Origin: Alphaproteobacteria bacterium | Lineage (GTDB): Bacteria > Pseudomonadota > Alphaproteobacteria > BNTO01 | DNA length: 5,027 nt | Reading direction: 5' to 3' | Assembly: GCA_025996655.1 (NCBI GenBank) | Contig: BNTO01000081.1 | Coordinates: forward strand, 1-5,027 | Shown: piece after piece, positions 1-5,027 of the stretch | How positions within the stretch are numbered: position 1 is the stretch's first letter | Layout of the letters: each line of letters opens with the position of its first letter | The notes under the pieces: model-generated | The model's input: the letters and a program-made list of their open reading frames with translations, nothing else | What the model was told of the DNA's origin: nothing | The model's database searches: none | Translations under genes and position numbers: made by a program

Positions 1-161
1 TTCGAAAGAGGTGAAGGCTGTTGTTGAGGCCTTGCTCACAACACCAAGGGAATTCCTACCGCCATCAGCCGGCTAGGCGTATCCGTTTCGGGCTCATCGG
101 GAAGGCTCAAGGGTGACATTCCTAAATGGCACAAACATGACATTCCTAAATTGTGTTGACA
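1..161 (+). mobile_element. Probable right end of an insertion sequence, truncated by the window edge
   Basis: Two identical 14-bp copies of TGACATTCCTAAAT lie at 114-127 and 138-151, 24 bp apart, followed by TTGACA at 156-161. Read on the minus strand, the segment begins TGTCAAC and then carries the repeated unit twice. This fits the subterminal transposase-binding repeats seen at the ends of some DDE-transposase insertion sequences, but I cannot assign a family. To the left, a plus-strand frame is open from base 2 to a TAG at 74-76 and ends in residues REFLPPSAG; it could be the last 24 codons of the transposase, but it is too short to recognise. The other plus-strand frame open through this stretch (28-156) reads through the repeats and looks accidental. 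The likely outer boundary is about base 161, just before the tRNA promoter. The other end and any target duplication lie outside the window. Confidence 0.4.
114..151. repeat. Tandem pair of 14-bp direct repeats
   Basis: TGACATTCCTAAAT occurs exactly at 114-127 and again at 138-151, separated by a 10-bp spacer. The 24-bp period is a little over two helical turns, so proteins bound at the two sites would sit on roughly the same face of the DNA. The likely role is as transposase-binding sites at an insertion-sequence end. An operator is the alternative, since the pair lies only about 25 bp upstream of the tRNA promoter. Confidence 0.6.
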
Positions 162-176
162 GGACAAACAGCATCC

Positions 177-205
177 TTGAAAAGAAATCCCCAAACTCCT
201 ACAAT
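177..205 (+). promoter_or_regulatory. Sigma-70-type promoter of tRNA-Glu
   Basis: A -35 box TTGAAA (177-182) and a -10 box TACAAT (200-205) are separated by exactly 17 bp. Each box matches the consensus at five of six positions. Transcription would start near 211-213, only a few bases before the mature tRNA 5' end at 215. No terminator is visible between the tRNA and era, so this promoter may also supply era and possibly murA. Confidence 0.7.
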
Positions 206-214
206 GACATATAT

Positions 215-289
215 GTCTCCTTCGTCTAGCGGTTAGGACATCGCCCTCTCACGGCGGTAACATGGGTTCAATTCCCGTAGGAGACGCCA
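215..289 (+). tRNA. tRNA-Glu (anticodon CUC)
   Basis: The 75-nt gene folds as a complete cloverleaf. The acceptor stem pairs 215-221 with 279-285, followed by discriminator G286 and an encoded CCA at 287-289. The D-arm sequence TTCGTCTAG is typical of bacterial tRNA-Glu. The anticodon stem pairs 241-245 with 253-257 (one U-G pair at its base) around the loop CTCTCAC, which places anticodon CTC at 248-250. The T-arm pairs 262-266 with 274-278 around TTCAATT. This tRNA reads the GAG glutamate codon. A CUC anticodon does not normally read GAA, so a UUC isoacceptor must exist elsewhere. It lies between a strong promoter and era and may serve as the 5' part of a tRNA-era transcript. Confidence 0.95.
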
Positions 290-324
290 CTTTCATTCAG
301 GGGCACCGTCTTAGGGCTTGATGT

Positions 325-1233
325 ATGGCTCAGCAAAAATTTGGCTTTGTCGCGTTGTGCGGCGCGCCTAATGCAGGGAAATCAACACTTTTAAACGCTT
401 TGGTGGGAAAAAGTGTGGCGGCGGTTTCGGCTAAACCACAGACGACGCGCTTCAATGTTCTTAGCGTTTTAGAGCAAGAGTCTGCTCAAATCGCCTTTGT
501 GGATACCCCCGGCTTATTTACGCCTACGACAGAATTCGGGAAGATTTTACGAAAAAATTCTTTTCAAGCGATCAAAAGCGCCGACATTATTGTCATGGTG
601 GCCGACCTTTCCGCCAAAAACATGAAGGCCTCGCACGAGATTATTCACATGCTTTTGCAGCGCTACAGCGAAAGAGGCCCTGTTCTGTTTTTGGCTTTCA
701 ACAAAGTTGATAAAGTTAAAGAAAATGATTTGCTCGCCAAAACGGCCGAATTTAAGGCTTACACGCGTTTTGATGATTTTTTTATTCTTTCCGCCGAAAA
801 AAAAACGAATGTGCCCATTTTACGCCATTCTTTGCAAGAGCGTCTGCCCGAGGGGCCTTGGCTCTACCCGCCGCAGTCTGTGCTTCCCGATCTTGCGCGA
901 TGGGCGGCGGAAATGACCATGGAACATGTTTTTCAAAATCTTCAAGAGGAAATTCCGTATCAGGCCTATGTGGAGCCGGTGGCCCTACAGGAAGATGAAG
1001 ATGGACTTCATATTTTTCAAAATATTGTAGTGGCGAAGGAAAGCCAAAAGCCTATTGTTATCGGCCAAAAAGGCCAACGCCTCAAAACGATAGGAATGAA
1101 CGCCCGCCTCAAAATCGCCAAAGGCCTCAAACGCCGCGTTCACTTGCACTTGCGGGTTAAAGTTTGTCCGGATTGGATGGCACAGCCGCATTACTTGAAA
1201 GAGGCGGGAGTTGAGGCGTCCTCTGCGCTGTAG
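325..1233 (+). CDS. era: GTPase Era, 30S ribosomal subunit assembly factor
   Basis: Era is a GTPase that binds 16S rRNA near its 3' end and couples 30S subunit maturation to growth and division. The 302-residue protein has the family's usual length and both domains. The GTPase domain shows G1 GAPNAGKS (13-20), the G2 region KPQTTR (37-42), G3 DTPG (60-63), G4 NKVD (126-129) and G5 SAE (156-158). The C-terminal KH RNA-binding domain carries IVIGQKG (244-250), with its GxxG loop at 247-250, and then KTIG. The chosen ATG at 325 is preceded by AGGG at 313-316 and gives the normal Era N-terminus. An ATG at 321 is in another frame. The gene begins 35 nt after the tRNA with no terminator between, so it is probably co-transcribed with it. 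The neighbours rnc and recO, often found beside era in proteobacteria, are not here. Confidence 0.97.
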   Translation: MAQQKFGFVALCGAPNAGKSTLLNALVGKSVAAVSAKPQTTRFNVLSVLEQESAQIAFVDTPGLFTPTTEFGKILRKNSFQAIKSADIIVMVADLSAKNMKASHEIIHMLLQRYSERGPVLFLAFNKVDKVKENDLLAKTAEFKAYTRFDDFFILSAEKKTNVPILRHSLQERLPEGPWLYPPQSVLPDLARWAAEMTMEHVFQNLQEEIPYQAYVEPVALQEDEDGLHIFQNIVVAKESQKPIVIGQKGQRLKTIGMNARLKIAKGLKRRVHLHLRVKVCPDWMAQPHYLKEAGVEASSAL

Positions 1234-1327
1234 GACCAAATGTCGTAGGGCAGAACGTTCCTTTCTCTTCCCAATCTTTTCGGAACGCGTTAGAAATAAA
1301 GAACAGGACAAAACGAAATCTTAAAAA

Positions 1328-2620
1328 ATGGAAAAAATTGTTGTTGAAGGAGGCGTTTCCCTTAAAGGTGAAATTTTTATAAGCGGCGCCAAAAATGCGG
1401 CGCTCCCCCTGATGGCGGCGTCTCTTTTGACCGATCAACCCCTTTGTCTGCACCATGTCCCCGCCCTCAGTGATGTTTCCCGCATGGAGGCCCTTTTGGC
1501 CCAGCATGGCGTAGATGTCCAAAAAAATGCAGCCGAAAAAACGCTAACGTTGCAAGCAAGCATCATCACAAACACCGTTGCGCCTTATGATATCGTCAGC
1601 AAAATGCGGGCGTGCATCCTCGTTTTAGGCCCTTTGCTGGCGCGCTGTGGCGAGGCGAAAGTGTCCTTGCCTGGGGGGTGCGCCATCGGGATTCGCCCTT
1701 TGAATGTGCACATTGAAAGCCTGCGGAGTTTGGGCGCTGAGATTGACATTGAGGGCGGTTACATCTGCGCCAAAGTTTCGTCTCAGGGCCTTCGGGGCGC
1801 GCATATTGCCATGCCCTTGGTGACGGTAAACGGAACGGAAAATGTGATGATGGCGGCGGTGTTAGCCAAGGGTTCGACCATTATTAAAAATGCGGCTAAA
1901 GAGCCTGAAGTGAGCGATTTGGCTCATTGTCTGAACGCTATGGGGGCAAAAATCAGCGGGATTGGGACGGACACGCTTGTTATTGACGGCGTCGAACAGC
2001 TTGGGGGCACGACGCACGCCATCATTCCAGACCGCATTGAGGCCGCCACCTACGCCGTTGCCAGCGCCATCACACACGGGGATATCGTGCTGCGGGATGT
2101 TGTTTTTGACGACCTCTTTACATTTTGGAATCATCTTTCAAAAGCCGGAGCCCTTATTGAGGCTATGCCTTCGGCGCACAATCCTGCGTTTTCGGATGTG
2201 CGCGTCCGTATGCCAGGCGAAATCCAAGGCGTTGATATGATGACGGAGCCGTATCCGGGTTTTCCCACCGATATTCAGGCGCAATTTATGGCGTTGATGA
2301 CCCTTTGCAACGGCGCGGCTATGATTACGGAAACAATTTTCGAAAATAGGCTTATGCATGTTCCTGAACTGTGCCGCATGTGCGCTGACATTACGGTTCA
2401 CAAAACATCGACTCTCGTGCGAGGTGTTAAGGAACTTGTAGGGTCGCACGTAATGGCGACAGATCTAAGGGCGTCCGTTTCGCTTATTTTGGCAGGGCTT
2501 GCTGCCAAGGGGACGACGACCGTTCAGCGCATTTATCATATTGATCGCGGCTATGAGCGCGTTGAGGAAAAACTGCGTCAATGTGGCGCCGTGATGGAGC
2601 GCGTACCGACAGAAGCGTAA
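1328..2620 (+). CDS. murA: UDP-N-acetylglucosamine 1-carboxyvinyltransferase (MurA)
   Basis: MurA is a cytoplasmic enzyme that transfers enolpyruvate from phosphoenolpyruvate to UDP-GlcNAc, the first committed step of peptidoglycan synthesis and the target of fosfomycin. The 430-residue sequence is full length (E. coli has 419). Recognisable sites are K22-N23 in SGAKNAALP; the catalytic Cys118 in [11 protein letters not shown], equivalent to E. coli Cys115, with R123 matching R120; D315 in [11 protein letters not shown], matching D305; and R407 in YHIDRGYER, matching R397. Because the active-site cysteine is present rather than Asp, the enzyme is predicted to be fosfomycin-sensitive. The loop motif [18 protein letters not shown] has two cysteines (349, 352) where E. 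coli has Asn and Gly. The start gives the standard N-terminus, but its Shine-Dalgarno is poor: AGGA at 1305-1308 is 19 nt away. The gene follows era after 94 nt with no convincing terminator and probably shares its transcript. Confidence 0.97.
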   Translation: MEKIVVEGGVSLKGEIFISGAKNAALPLMAASLLTDQPLCLHHVPALSDVSRMEALLAQHGVDVQKNAAEKTLTLQASIITNTVAPYDIVSKMRACILVLGPLLARCGEAKVSLPGGCAIGIRPLNVHIESLRSLGAEIDIEGGYICAKVSSQGLRGAHIAMPLVTVNGTENVMMAAVLAKGSTIIKNAAKEPEVSDLAHCLNAMGAKISGIGTDTLVIDGVEQLGGTTHAIIPDRIEAATYAVASAITHGDIVLRDVVFDDLFTFWNHLSKAGALIEAMPSAHNPAFSDVRVRMPGEIQGVDMMTEPYPGFPTDIQAQFMALMTLCNGAAMITETIFENRLMHVPELCRMCADITVHKTSTLVRGVKELVGSHVMATDLRASVSLILAGLAAKGTTTVQRIYHIDRGYERVEEKLRQCGAVMERVPTEA

Positions 2621-2730
2621 GAGATCTGTTTGGGAGCAGCGGATTGTATCGAAAAATCTAAAAAATTCTCTCTCCTCCATCCGATAAAAATATTGAATTA
2701 TTGCAAAACATTTAGCGCAGCAAAAATGAA

Positions 2731-2865
2731 GTTACTCCCCACCCACCCCTCTAGGGTATCAAAAAAACATTAAATGATTGTAAATAGAATAGACGTATGA
2801 CGAAAATATGTTTCATTACTTCTTAACGGATTTGTGCTATTTTAATAGGGTGGGTGGGGAGTAAC
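2731..2865. repeat. 135-bp element with perfect 18-bp inverted ends (MITE-like)
   Basis: The left arm GTTACTCCCCACCCACCC (2731-2748) is repeated in perfect inversion at 2848-2865. The arms are GC-rich, while the 99-bp interior is AT-rich and has no open frame of note. This architecture (short, non-coding, GC-rich terminal inverted repeats, AT-rich centre) resembles a miniature inverted-repeat transposable element. However, the flanks (AATGAA on the left, CTCTGG on the right) show no obvious target-site duplication. It could instead be a bacterial interspersed repeat or a long-range hairpin in the 3' UTR of murA. It occupies most of the spacer between the convergent murA and pal genes, where an insertion would be harmless. 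A small hairpin, CCTCT-GGAAT-AGAGG, follows at 2865-2879. Confidence 0.7.
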
Positions 2866-2885
2866 CTCTGGAATAGAGGCGAAGC

Positions 2886-2911
2886 AAACCGCCCTTGGAA
2901 CAGGACGGTTT
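2886..2911 (-). terminator. Rho-independent terminator of pal
   Basis: In the minus-strand RNA, AAACCGUCC (2911-2903) pairs with GGGCGGUUU (2894-2886) to form a 9-bp stem with an 8-nt loop. The stem is complete on this strand because the 2905/2892 pair is U-G; on the plus strand the same position is a C-A mismatch. That asymmetry, and its position 21 nt after the pal stop codon, favour pal as the gene being terminated. The U-tract is weak (UUUGCUUC). On the plus strand the stem is followed by TTTT, so it may also slow transcripts coming from murA. Confidence 0.6.
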
Positions 2912-2932
2912 TACGAAAAGTTGTTTAACGAA

Positions 2933-3412
2933 TTATTGAACAACGATGTGTGCTCGCCGATTCTCAGCGTGATCTCTCTCTTCGTCACCTTGAGACACGA
3001 GGCACTCTTTCCCGTAGGAAATCGTTGACATCCGCGACTTATCTAGGCCACTCTTTGTCAAGAATGTCTTGACAGATTCCGCACGTCGGCTTCCCAAGCC
3101 CAAGTTGTAATCCTGGGTTCCTCGTTTGTCGGTGTGGCCCTCAATAACAAACTGCTTGTTCGGGTAAGTTTGGAACCAAGCCGCCACAGCTTTCAAAACA
3201 TCCTCGGCTTCAGGCGTTAAATTATAACGATCGAACCCAAAGTAAACGGTGTTGGAGACATTCTGCGCGAAATCCTCAGCTGACCCAGGGACGATAGTCG
3301 CCGTTGTTGTCGTTTCAATATCCTTCTTTGATGTACAAGCTACAAAAGCAACACCCATCAACAGCGCTGCCACACAATTTTTCATCATAACGAATAACCA
3401 TAATTTTCCCAT
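2933..3412 (-). CDS. pal: Peptidoglycan-associated lipoprotein Pal (OmpA-like domain)
   Basis: Pal is an outer-membrane lipoprotein that binds diaminopimelate in peptidoglycan and works with the Tol proteins to keep the envelope together during division. The 159-residue product starts with a short signal peptide ending in a lipobox-like FVAC, so Cys26 would be lipidated and become residue 1 of the mature protein. A Thr-rich linker (34-39) follows, then an OmpA C-terminal domain (about 54-159) with VYFGFDRYNL (56-65), EGHTDKRGT (91-99), GSRRAESV (107-114), SYGKE (132-136) and NRRAH (151-155). Asp95 and Arg110 have the spacing of the conserved ligand-binding pair. The start is uncertain: neither the ATG at 3412 nor the in-frame ATGs at 3388 and 3385 has a good ribosome-binding site. 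Starting at MMKNC (3388) would give a more typical signal peptide of about 17 residues before the cysteine. The gene stands alone, without tolQRAB or the usual downstream partner, and faces murA. Confidence 0.93.
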   Translation of the reverse strand: MGKLWLFVMMKNCVAALLMGVAFVACTSKKDIETTTTATIVPGSAEDFAQNVSNTVYFGFDRYNLTPEAEDVLKAVAAWFQTYPNKQFVIEGHTDKRGTQDYNLGLGSRRAESVKTFLTKSGLDKSRMSTISYGKECLVSQGDEERDHAENRRAHIVVQ

Positions 3413-3467
3413 TCACTAGAGAGATATTAATCACAATTGAGTAAAAAAATCATTAAATTTTTTTTAT

Positions 3468-3489
3468 CGGCCTGAAAAGGCGTTTTTTT
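3468..3489 (+). terminator. Plus-strand terminator-like hairpin in the pal/yebC spacer
   Basis: GCCT (3470-3473) and AGGC (3478-3481) form a short GC-rich stem capped by a GAAA tetraloop. A further C3468-G3482 pair can form around a bulged G, and seven T residues (3483-3489) follow directly. The T-run follows only on the plus strand; on the minus strand the stem is followed by CGATAAAA. The stem is short, so efficiency may be modest. It would stop transcripts arriving rightward through the antisense side of pal before they reach yebC. Confidence 0.5.
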
Positions 3490-3584
3490 CTCTTAATTTT
3501 GAGGGAATTTTAAAAATTCAGTTGGGATTTTTTCAAAAATTTTTGACGTGCAAGGCTAAAAGAATCGCCGGAGATTTTTAGATT

Positions 3585-3593
3585 TGCTATAAA
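3585..3593 (+). promoter_or_regulatory. Extended -10 promoter of yebC
   Basis: TGC-TATAAA (3585-3593) is an extended -10 element (TGn followed by a five-of-six match to TATAAT). No -35 box stands at the right spacing: the nearest good match, TTGACG at 3543-3548, is too far away. Extended -10 promoters can work without a -35 box. Transcription would start near 3600, giving an untranslated leader of about 95 nt before the yebC start. Confidence 0.5.
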
Positions 3594-3680
3594 GGCCTGG
3601 GTTTTTTAAAATGAATTTATGGGGCTTGGGAGATTTATTTTCTTGCAAGCGACGCATCCCGTATTAGAGAAGATAAAAAA

Positions 3681-3686
3681 GAGAGG
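3681..3686 (+). promoter_or_regulatory. Ribosome-binding site deciding the yebC start
   Basis: GAGAGG sits 7 nt (all T) before the ATG at 3694. This is the only good Shine-Dalgarno for yebC. The in-frame ATG 25 codons upstream (3619) has none, and it would add residues foreign to the family. Confidence 0.75.
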
Positions 3687-3693
3687 TTTTTTT

Positions 3694-4473
3694 ATGTCAG
3701 GCCATTCTCAGTTTAAAAACATTATGTATCGCAAAGGAGCGCAAGACGCTAAGCGCGCGAAGGCTTTTGCGAAACTTGGGCGTGAAATTTTGGTAGCCGC
3801 CAAGCTTGGCAGCACCGATCCCCAGGCCAATCCTCGCCTGAGAGCGGCCTTGGCGGCGGCGCGCACGGTAAATATGCCCAACGACAACATTAACCGCATT
3901 CTCAAAAAAGCTCTGGGCGAGGATAATACGGAATCATACGAAGATATTCGTTTTGAAGGGTTTGGCGTGGGCGGCGTGTCGGTTATTGTTGAAGCCCTAA
4001 CGGATAATCGCCACAGAACGGTCCCCGAGATTCGCTCCACCTTTTCTAAATTTGGTGGGAACTTGGGCGAGTTAGGAAGTGTGAGTTTTTTGTTTGAGCA
4101 TGACGGCTATCTTTTATTCCCGAGGGAATCAACAACGTTTGACGATCTTTTTGAAAAAGCCGTTGAAGCCGGTGCGGAAAATGTGGAAGAAGAGACTGAG
4201 GAGGGCGAAGAATCCCAAAGAGGTTGGGCTGTTTTTTGCTCGGTAGAAAATTTTGGAGCCCTGCGCGATGCCCTCACGGAAAGTTTTGGCGAACCCTCAA
4301 AAGCTGAAATTATTTGGAAACCTGTTAATACACTTGATTGCGATTTTGAAACGGTTCAAACCTTGCTCAAGATGATTGATGCCCTGGAAGATAATGATGA
4401 TGTCCAAAAAGTTTTTACAAATTTCAGTTGCGGTCCCGACGTTCAAGCACGCCTCGACGCAGAGTTTGTGTAG
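3694..4473 (+). CDS. yebC: YebC/TACO1-family protein (YebC/PmpR)
   Basis: This cytoplasmic family was long annotated as transcriptional regulators. Its mitochondrial relative TACO1 is a translational activator, and recent work links bacterial members to translation of difficult, proline-rich sequences. From the ATG at 3694 the product has 259 residues, slightly longer than typical members. The signature N-terminus MSGHSQFKNI...RKGAQDAKRAK (1-23) matches the family's MAGHSKW...RKGAQDAKR. ANPRLRAAL (45-53), FEGFGVGG (87-94), EALTDNRHRT (100-109), FSKFGGNLG (117-125) and GSVSFLF (128-134) follow, and the C-terminus contains IDALEDNDDVQKVF (228-241). An acidic stretch around 162-173 (ENVEEETEEGEE) appears expanded relative to E. 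coli YebC and accounts for part of the extra length. Extending to the upstream ATG at 3619 would give 284 residues but lacks support. In many proteobacteria ruvC lies just downstream; here no gene follows for at least 554 nt. Confidence 0.95.
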   Translation: MSGHSQFKNIMYRKGAQDAKRAKAFAKLGREILVAAKLGSTDPQANPRLRAALAAARTVNMPNDNINRILKKALGEDNTESYEDIRFEGFGVGGVSVIVEALTDNRHRTVPEIRSTFSKFGGNLGELGSVSFLFEHDGYLLFPRESTTFDDLFEKAVEAGAENVEEETEEGEESQRGWAVFCSVENFGALRDALTESFGEPSKAEIIWKPVNTLDCDFETVQTLLKMIDALEDNDDVQKVFTNFSCGPDVQARLDAEFV

Positions 4474-4816
4474 ATTATGTTAGAAAAATTATCTTAAAGC
4501 TCATACAGCTTGTAAAGTACACAAAATATAGGGACGAGGAACACATATCCAAGAAGACTCAGACTCCGGATTTTCCCTCAAGAAAAAGAATCTTCAGACA
4601 TAGGGAACCCTTGATGTTGAGAGGGTTACAAAGAATCCGCAGCCTCACCACGTTTGAGTATTTTACAAAGCCTAGAAAAATTCATTTTTCTCAGACTTCA
4701 GTGCCTTAAGTAGAATCAGCACTCACGTTGATTCCGTTGTTTCTTTAGGAAGATTCAGCAGAGTTTTTTTCTTGTGGCCTCAATTCTTGTCTAAGTTCAG
4801 ATACATATGAGATTGC

Positions 4817-4997
4817 CTCAGGGTTTTGACTTATTTGTCTGCCGGAAACCTGCGGTTGGGAGTAACATTCGTAGATAACTTTGTGGGAGACTTGGAATCC
4901 CACATTTCCCGAAGTTTTCCACAAAGTTCCCCATAATGTTACTTCCAACCGCAGGTTTCCGGCAGACAAATAAGTCAAAACCTCCGAGAGTTTTTTT
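4817..4997 (+). terminator. Possible giant intrinsic terminator (hairpin plus T7)
   Basis: The long hairpin is followed after about 8 nt by seven T residues (4991-4997). Pairing of CTC 4817-4819 with GAG 4986-4988 brings the base of the stem to 2 nt from the T-run, which is the geometry of a rho-independent terminator. If this is functional it would end plus-strand transcripts from yebC. The stem is far longer than usual terminators, so this role is an inference that may only describe where a repeat element happens to lie. Confidence 0.35.
4822..4982 (+). repeat. Very long inverted repeat forming an extended hairpin
   Basis: Bases 4822-4859 and 4945-4982 are perfect 38-bp inverted repeats. 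Pairing continues across G4860-T4944 into a further 9 perfect pairs (4861-4869 with 4935-4943). After an asymmetric internal loop (7 against 6 nt), a second helix joins 4877-4893 with 4912-4928. It has 17 pairs, two of which are G-T. The apex (4894-4911) can close once more as GGAA/TTCC. Every non-Watson-Crick pair in the helices is G-T on the plus strand, hence G-U in plus-strand RNA but A-C in minus-strand RNA. CTC (4817-4819) and GAG (4986-4988) can extend the base. Each arm also contains its own small palindrome (AACC-TGC-GGTT). It could be a palindromic mobile repeat, a structured RNA or an unusually large terminator. Confidence 0.85.
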
Positions 4998-5010
4998 GAA
5001 AATACCAACT

Positions 5011-5017
5011 AAGGAGG
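5011..5017 (+). promoter_or_regulatory. Perfect Shine-Dalgarno at window edge, gene off-window
   Basis: AAGGAGG matches the anti-Shine-Dalgarno sequence exactly and lies 10 nt from the right edge. No start codon is present in the remaining bases, so a plus-strand gene might start just beyond 5027. The motif is stronger than the ribosome-binding sites seen at era, murA and pal, but a chance match cannot be excluded. Confidence 0.3.
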
Positions 5018-5027
5018 CACTAGAGGT

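Larger units (their letters stand above)
4474..5027. other. Gene-free region after yebC
   Basis: I see no convincing gene in these 554 nt. Small hairpins are possible at 4497-4511 (AAGCT/AGCTT), 4606-4627 (AACCCT/AGGGTT), 4675-4690 (GAAAAA/TTTTTC) and 4713-4734 (GAATCA/TGATTC). None is followed closely by a proper T-run, so no clear terminator for yebC is found. The sequence GAGTTTTTTT occurs at 4761-4770 and again at 4988-4997, on either side of the large hairpin. A plus-strand frame at 4428-4709 and a minus-strand frame at 4745-5008 are open but show no family resemblance. The second runs straight through both arms of the hairpin. Confidence 0.6.

Noticed and set aside
156..161. TTGACA as the -35 box of the tRNA promoter
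   Set aside because: No -10-like hexamer lies 16-18 bp downstream. TTGAAA at 177-182 pairs with TACAAT at exactly 17 bp, and TTGACA is better explained as the insertion-sequence tip.
321..323. ATG four bases before the era start
   Set aside because: It is in a different frame from era and yields no Era sequence.
1246..1275. CGTTCC...GGAACG hairpin between era and murA as a terminator
   Set aside because: The stem is only 6 bp around a loop of about 20 nt, and no T-run follows it.
985..1522. Minus-strand open frames over the era 3' end and murA 5' end
   Set aside because: They lie opposite two clear conserved genes, overlap each other and look like shadow frames.
2848..2859. G-quadruplex from GGGTGGGTGGGG
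   Set aside because: Only three G-tracts are present on one strand within reach; an intramolecular quadruplex needs four.
3619..3693. Upstream in-frame ATG that would add 25 residues to YebC
   Set aside because: It has no ribosome-binding site, and the added residues do not belong to the family. The ATG at 3694 has GAGAGG 7 nt upstream and begins with the family signature.
4428..4709. 93-codon plus-strand frame overlapping the yebC end
   Set aside because: It starts inside yebC in another frame, has no ribosome-binding site, and is arginine- and lysine-rich with no recognisable family or structure.
4745..5008. 87-codon minus-strand frame with a TTG start
   Set aside because: It runs through both arms and the loop of the long hairpin, so its sequence is dictated by the inverted repeat, and it has no family resemblance.
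1..5027. CRISPR array, toxin-antitoxin pair, defence or biosynthetic cluster
   Set aside because: No regularly spaced repeat series and no small paired genes are present. The four recognised proteins are all housekeeping functions.

Overview
The window looks like chromosomal DNA of a Gram-negative bacterium. A Pal lipoprotein implies an outer membrane, and MurA and Pal together imply a peptidoglycan wall. The Era, MurA, Pal and YebC proteins read as proteobacterial, most likely a moderate-GC alphaproteobacterium and perhaps a host-associated lineage such as Holosporales. That placement is inference from protein character, not from a search. Base composition is mixed: the coding regions have moderate GC, while the spacers are strongly AT-rich.

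Layout from left to right. Bases 1-161 look like the end of an insertion sequence, with twin 14-bp repeats and the tail of a possible transposase frame. Next comes a good promoter (177-205) driving a tRNA-Glu with anticodon CUC (215-289). On the same strand follow era (325-1233, GTPase for 30S ribosome maturation) and murA (1328-2620, first committed step of peptidoglycan synthesis). A 312-nt spacer holds a 135-bp element with 18-bp perfect inverted ends (2731-2865) and a terminator for the convergent pal gene. The pal gene (2933-3412, minus strand) encodes the peptidoglycan-associated lipoprotein. A divergent AT-rich spacer carries a plus-strand terminator-like hairpin and an extended -10 promoter, and leads into yebC (3694-4473, plus strand), a YebC/TACO1-family translation or regulatory factor. 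The last 554 nt hold no convincing gene. They contain a very long hairpin (4822-4982) followed by a T-run, and a perfect Shine-Dalgarno sequence at the extreme right edge that may belong to a gene outside the window.

The genes are household functions (translation, ribosome assembly, cell envelope), and none sits beside the partners it often has in proteobacteria (rnc/recO for era, tol genes for pal, ruvC for yebC). I see no defence system, toxin-antitoxin pair, CRISPR array or biosynthetic cluster. The most interesting material is non-coding: two structured inverted-repeat elements, one in the murA-pal spacer and one after yebC, that share a 13-bp motif, with pairing asymmetry in the larger one suggesting that it acts as RNA read from the plus strand.
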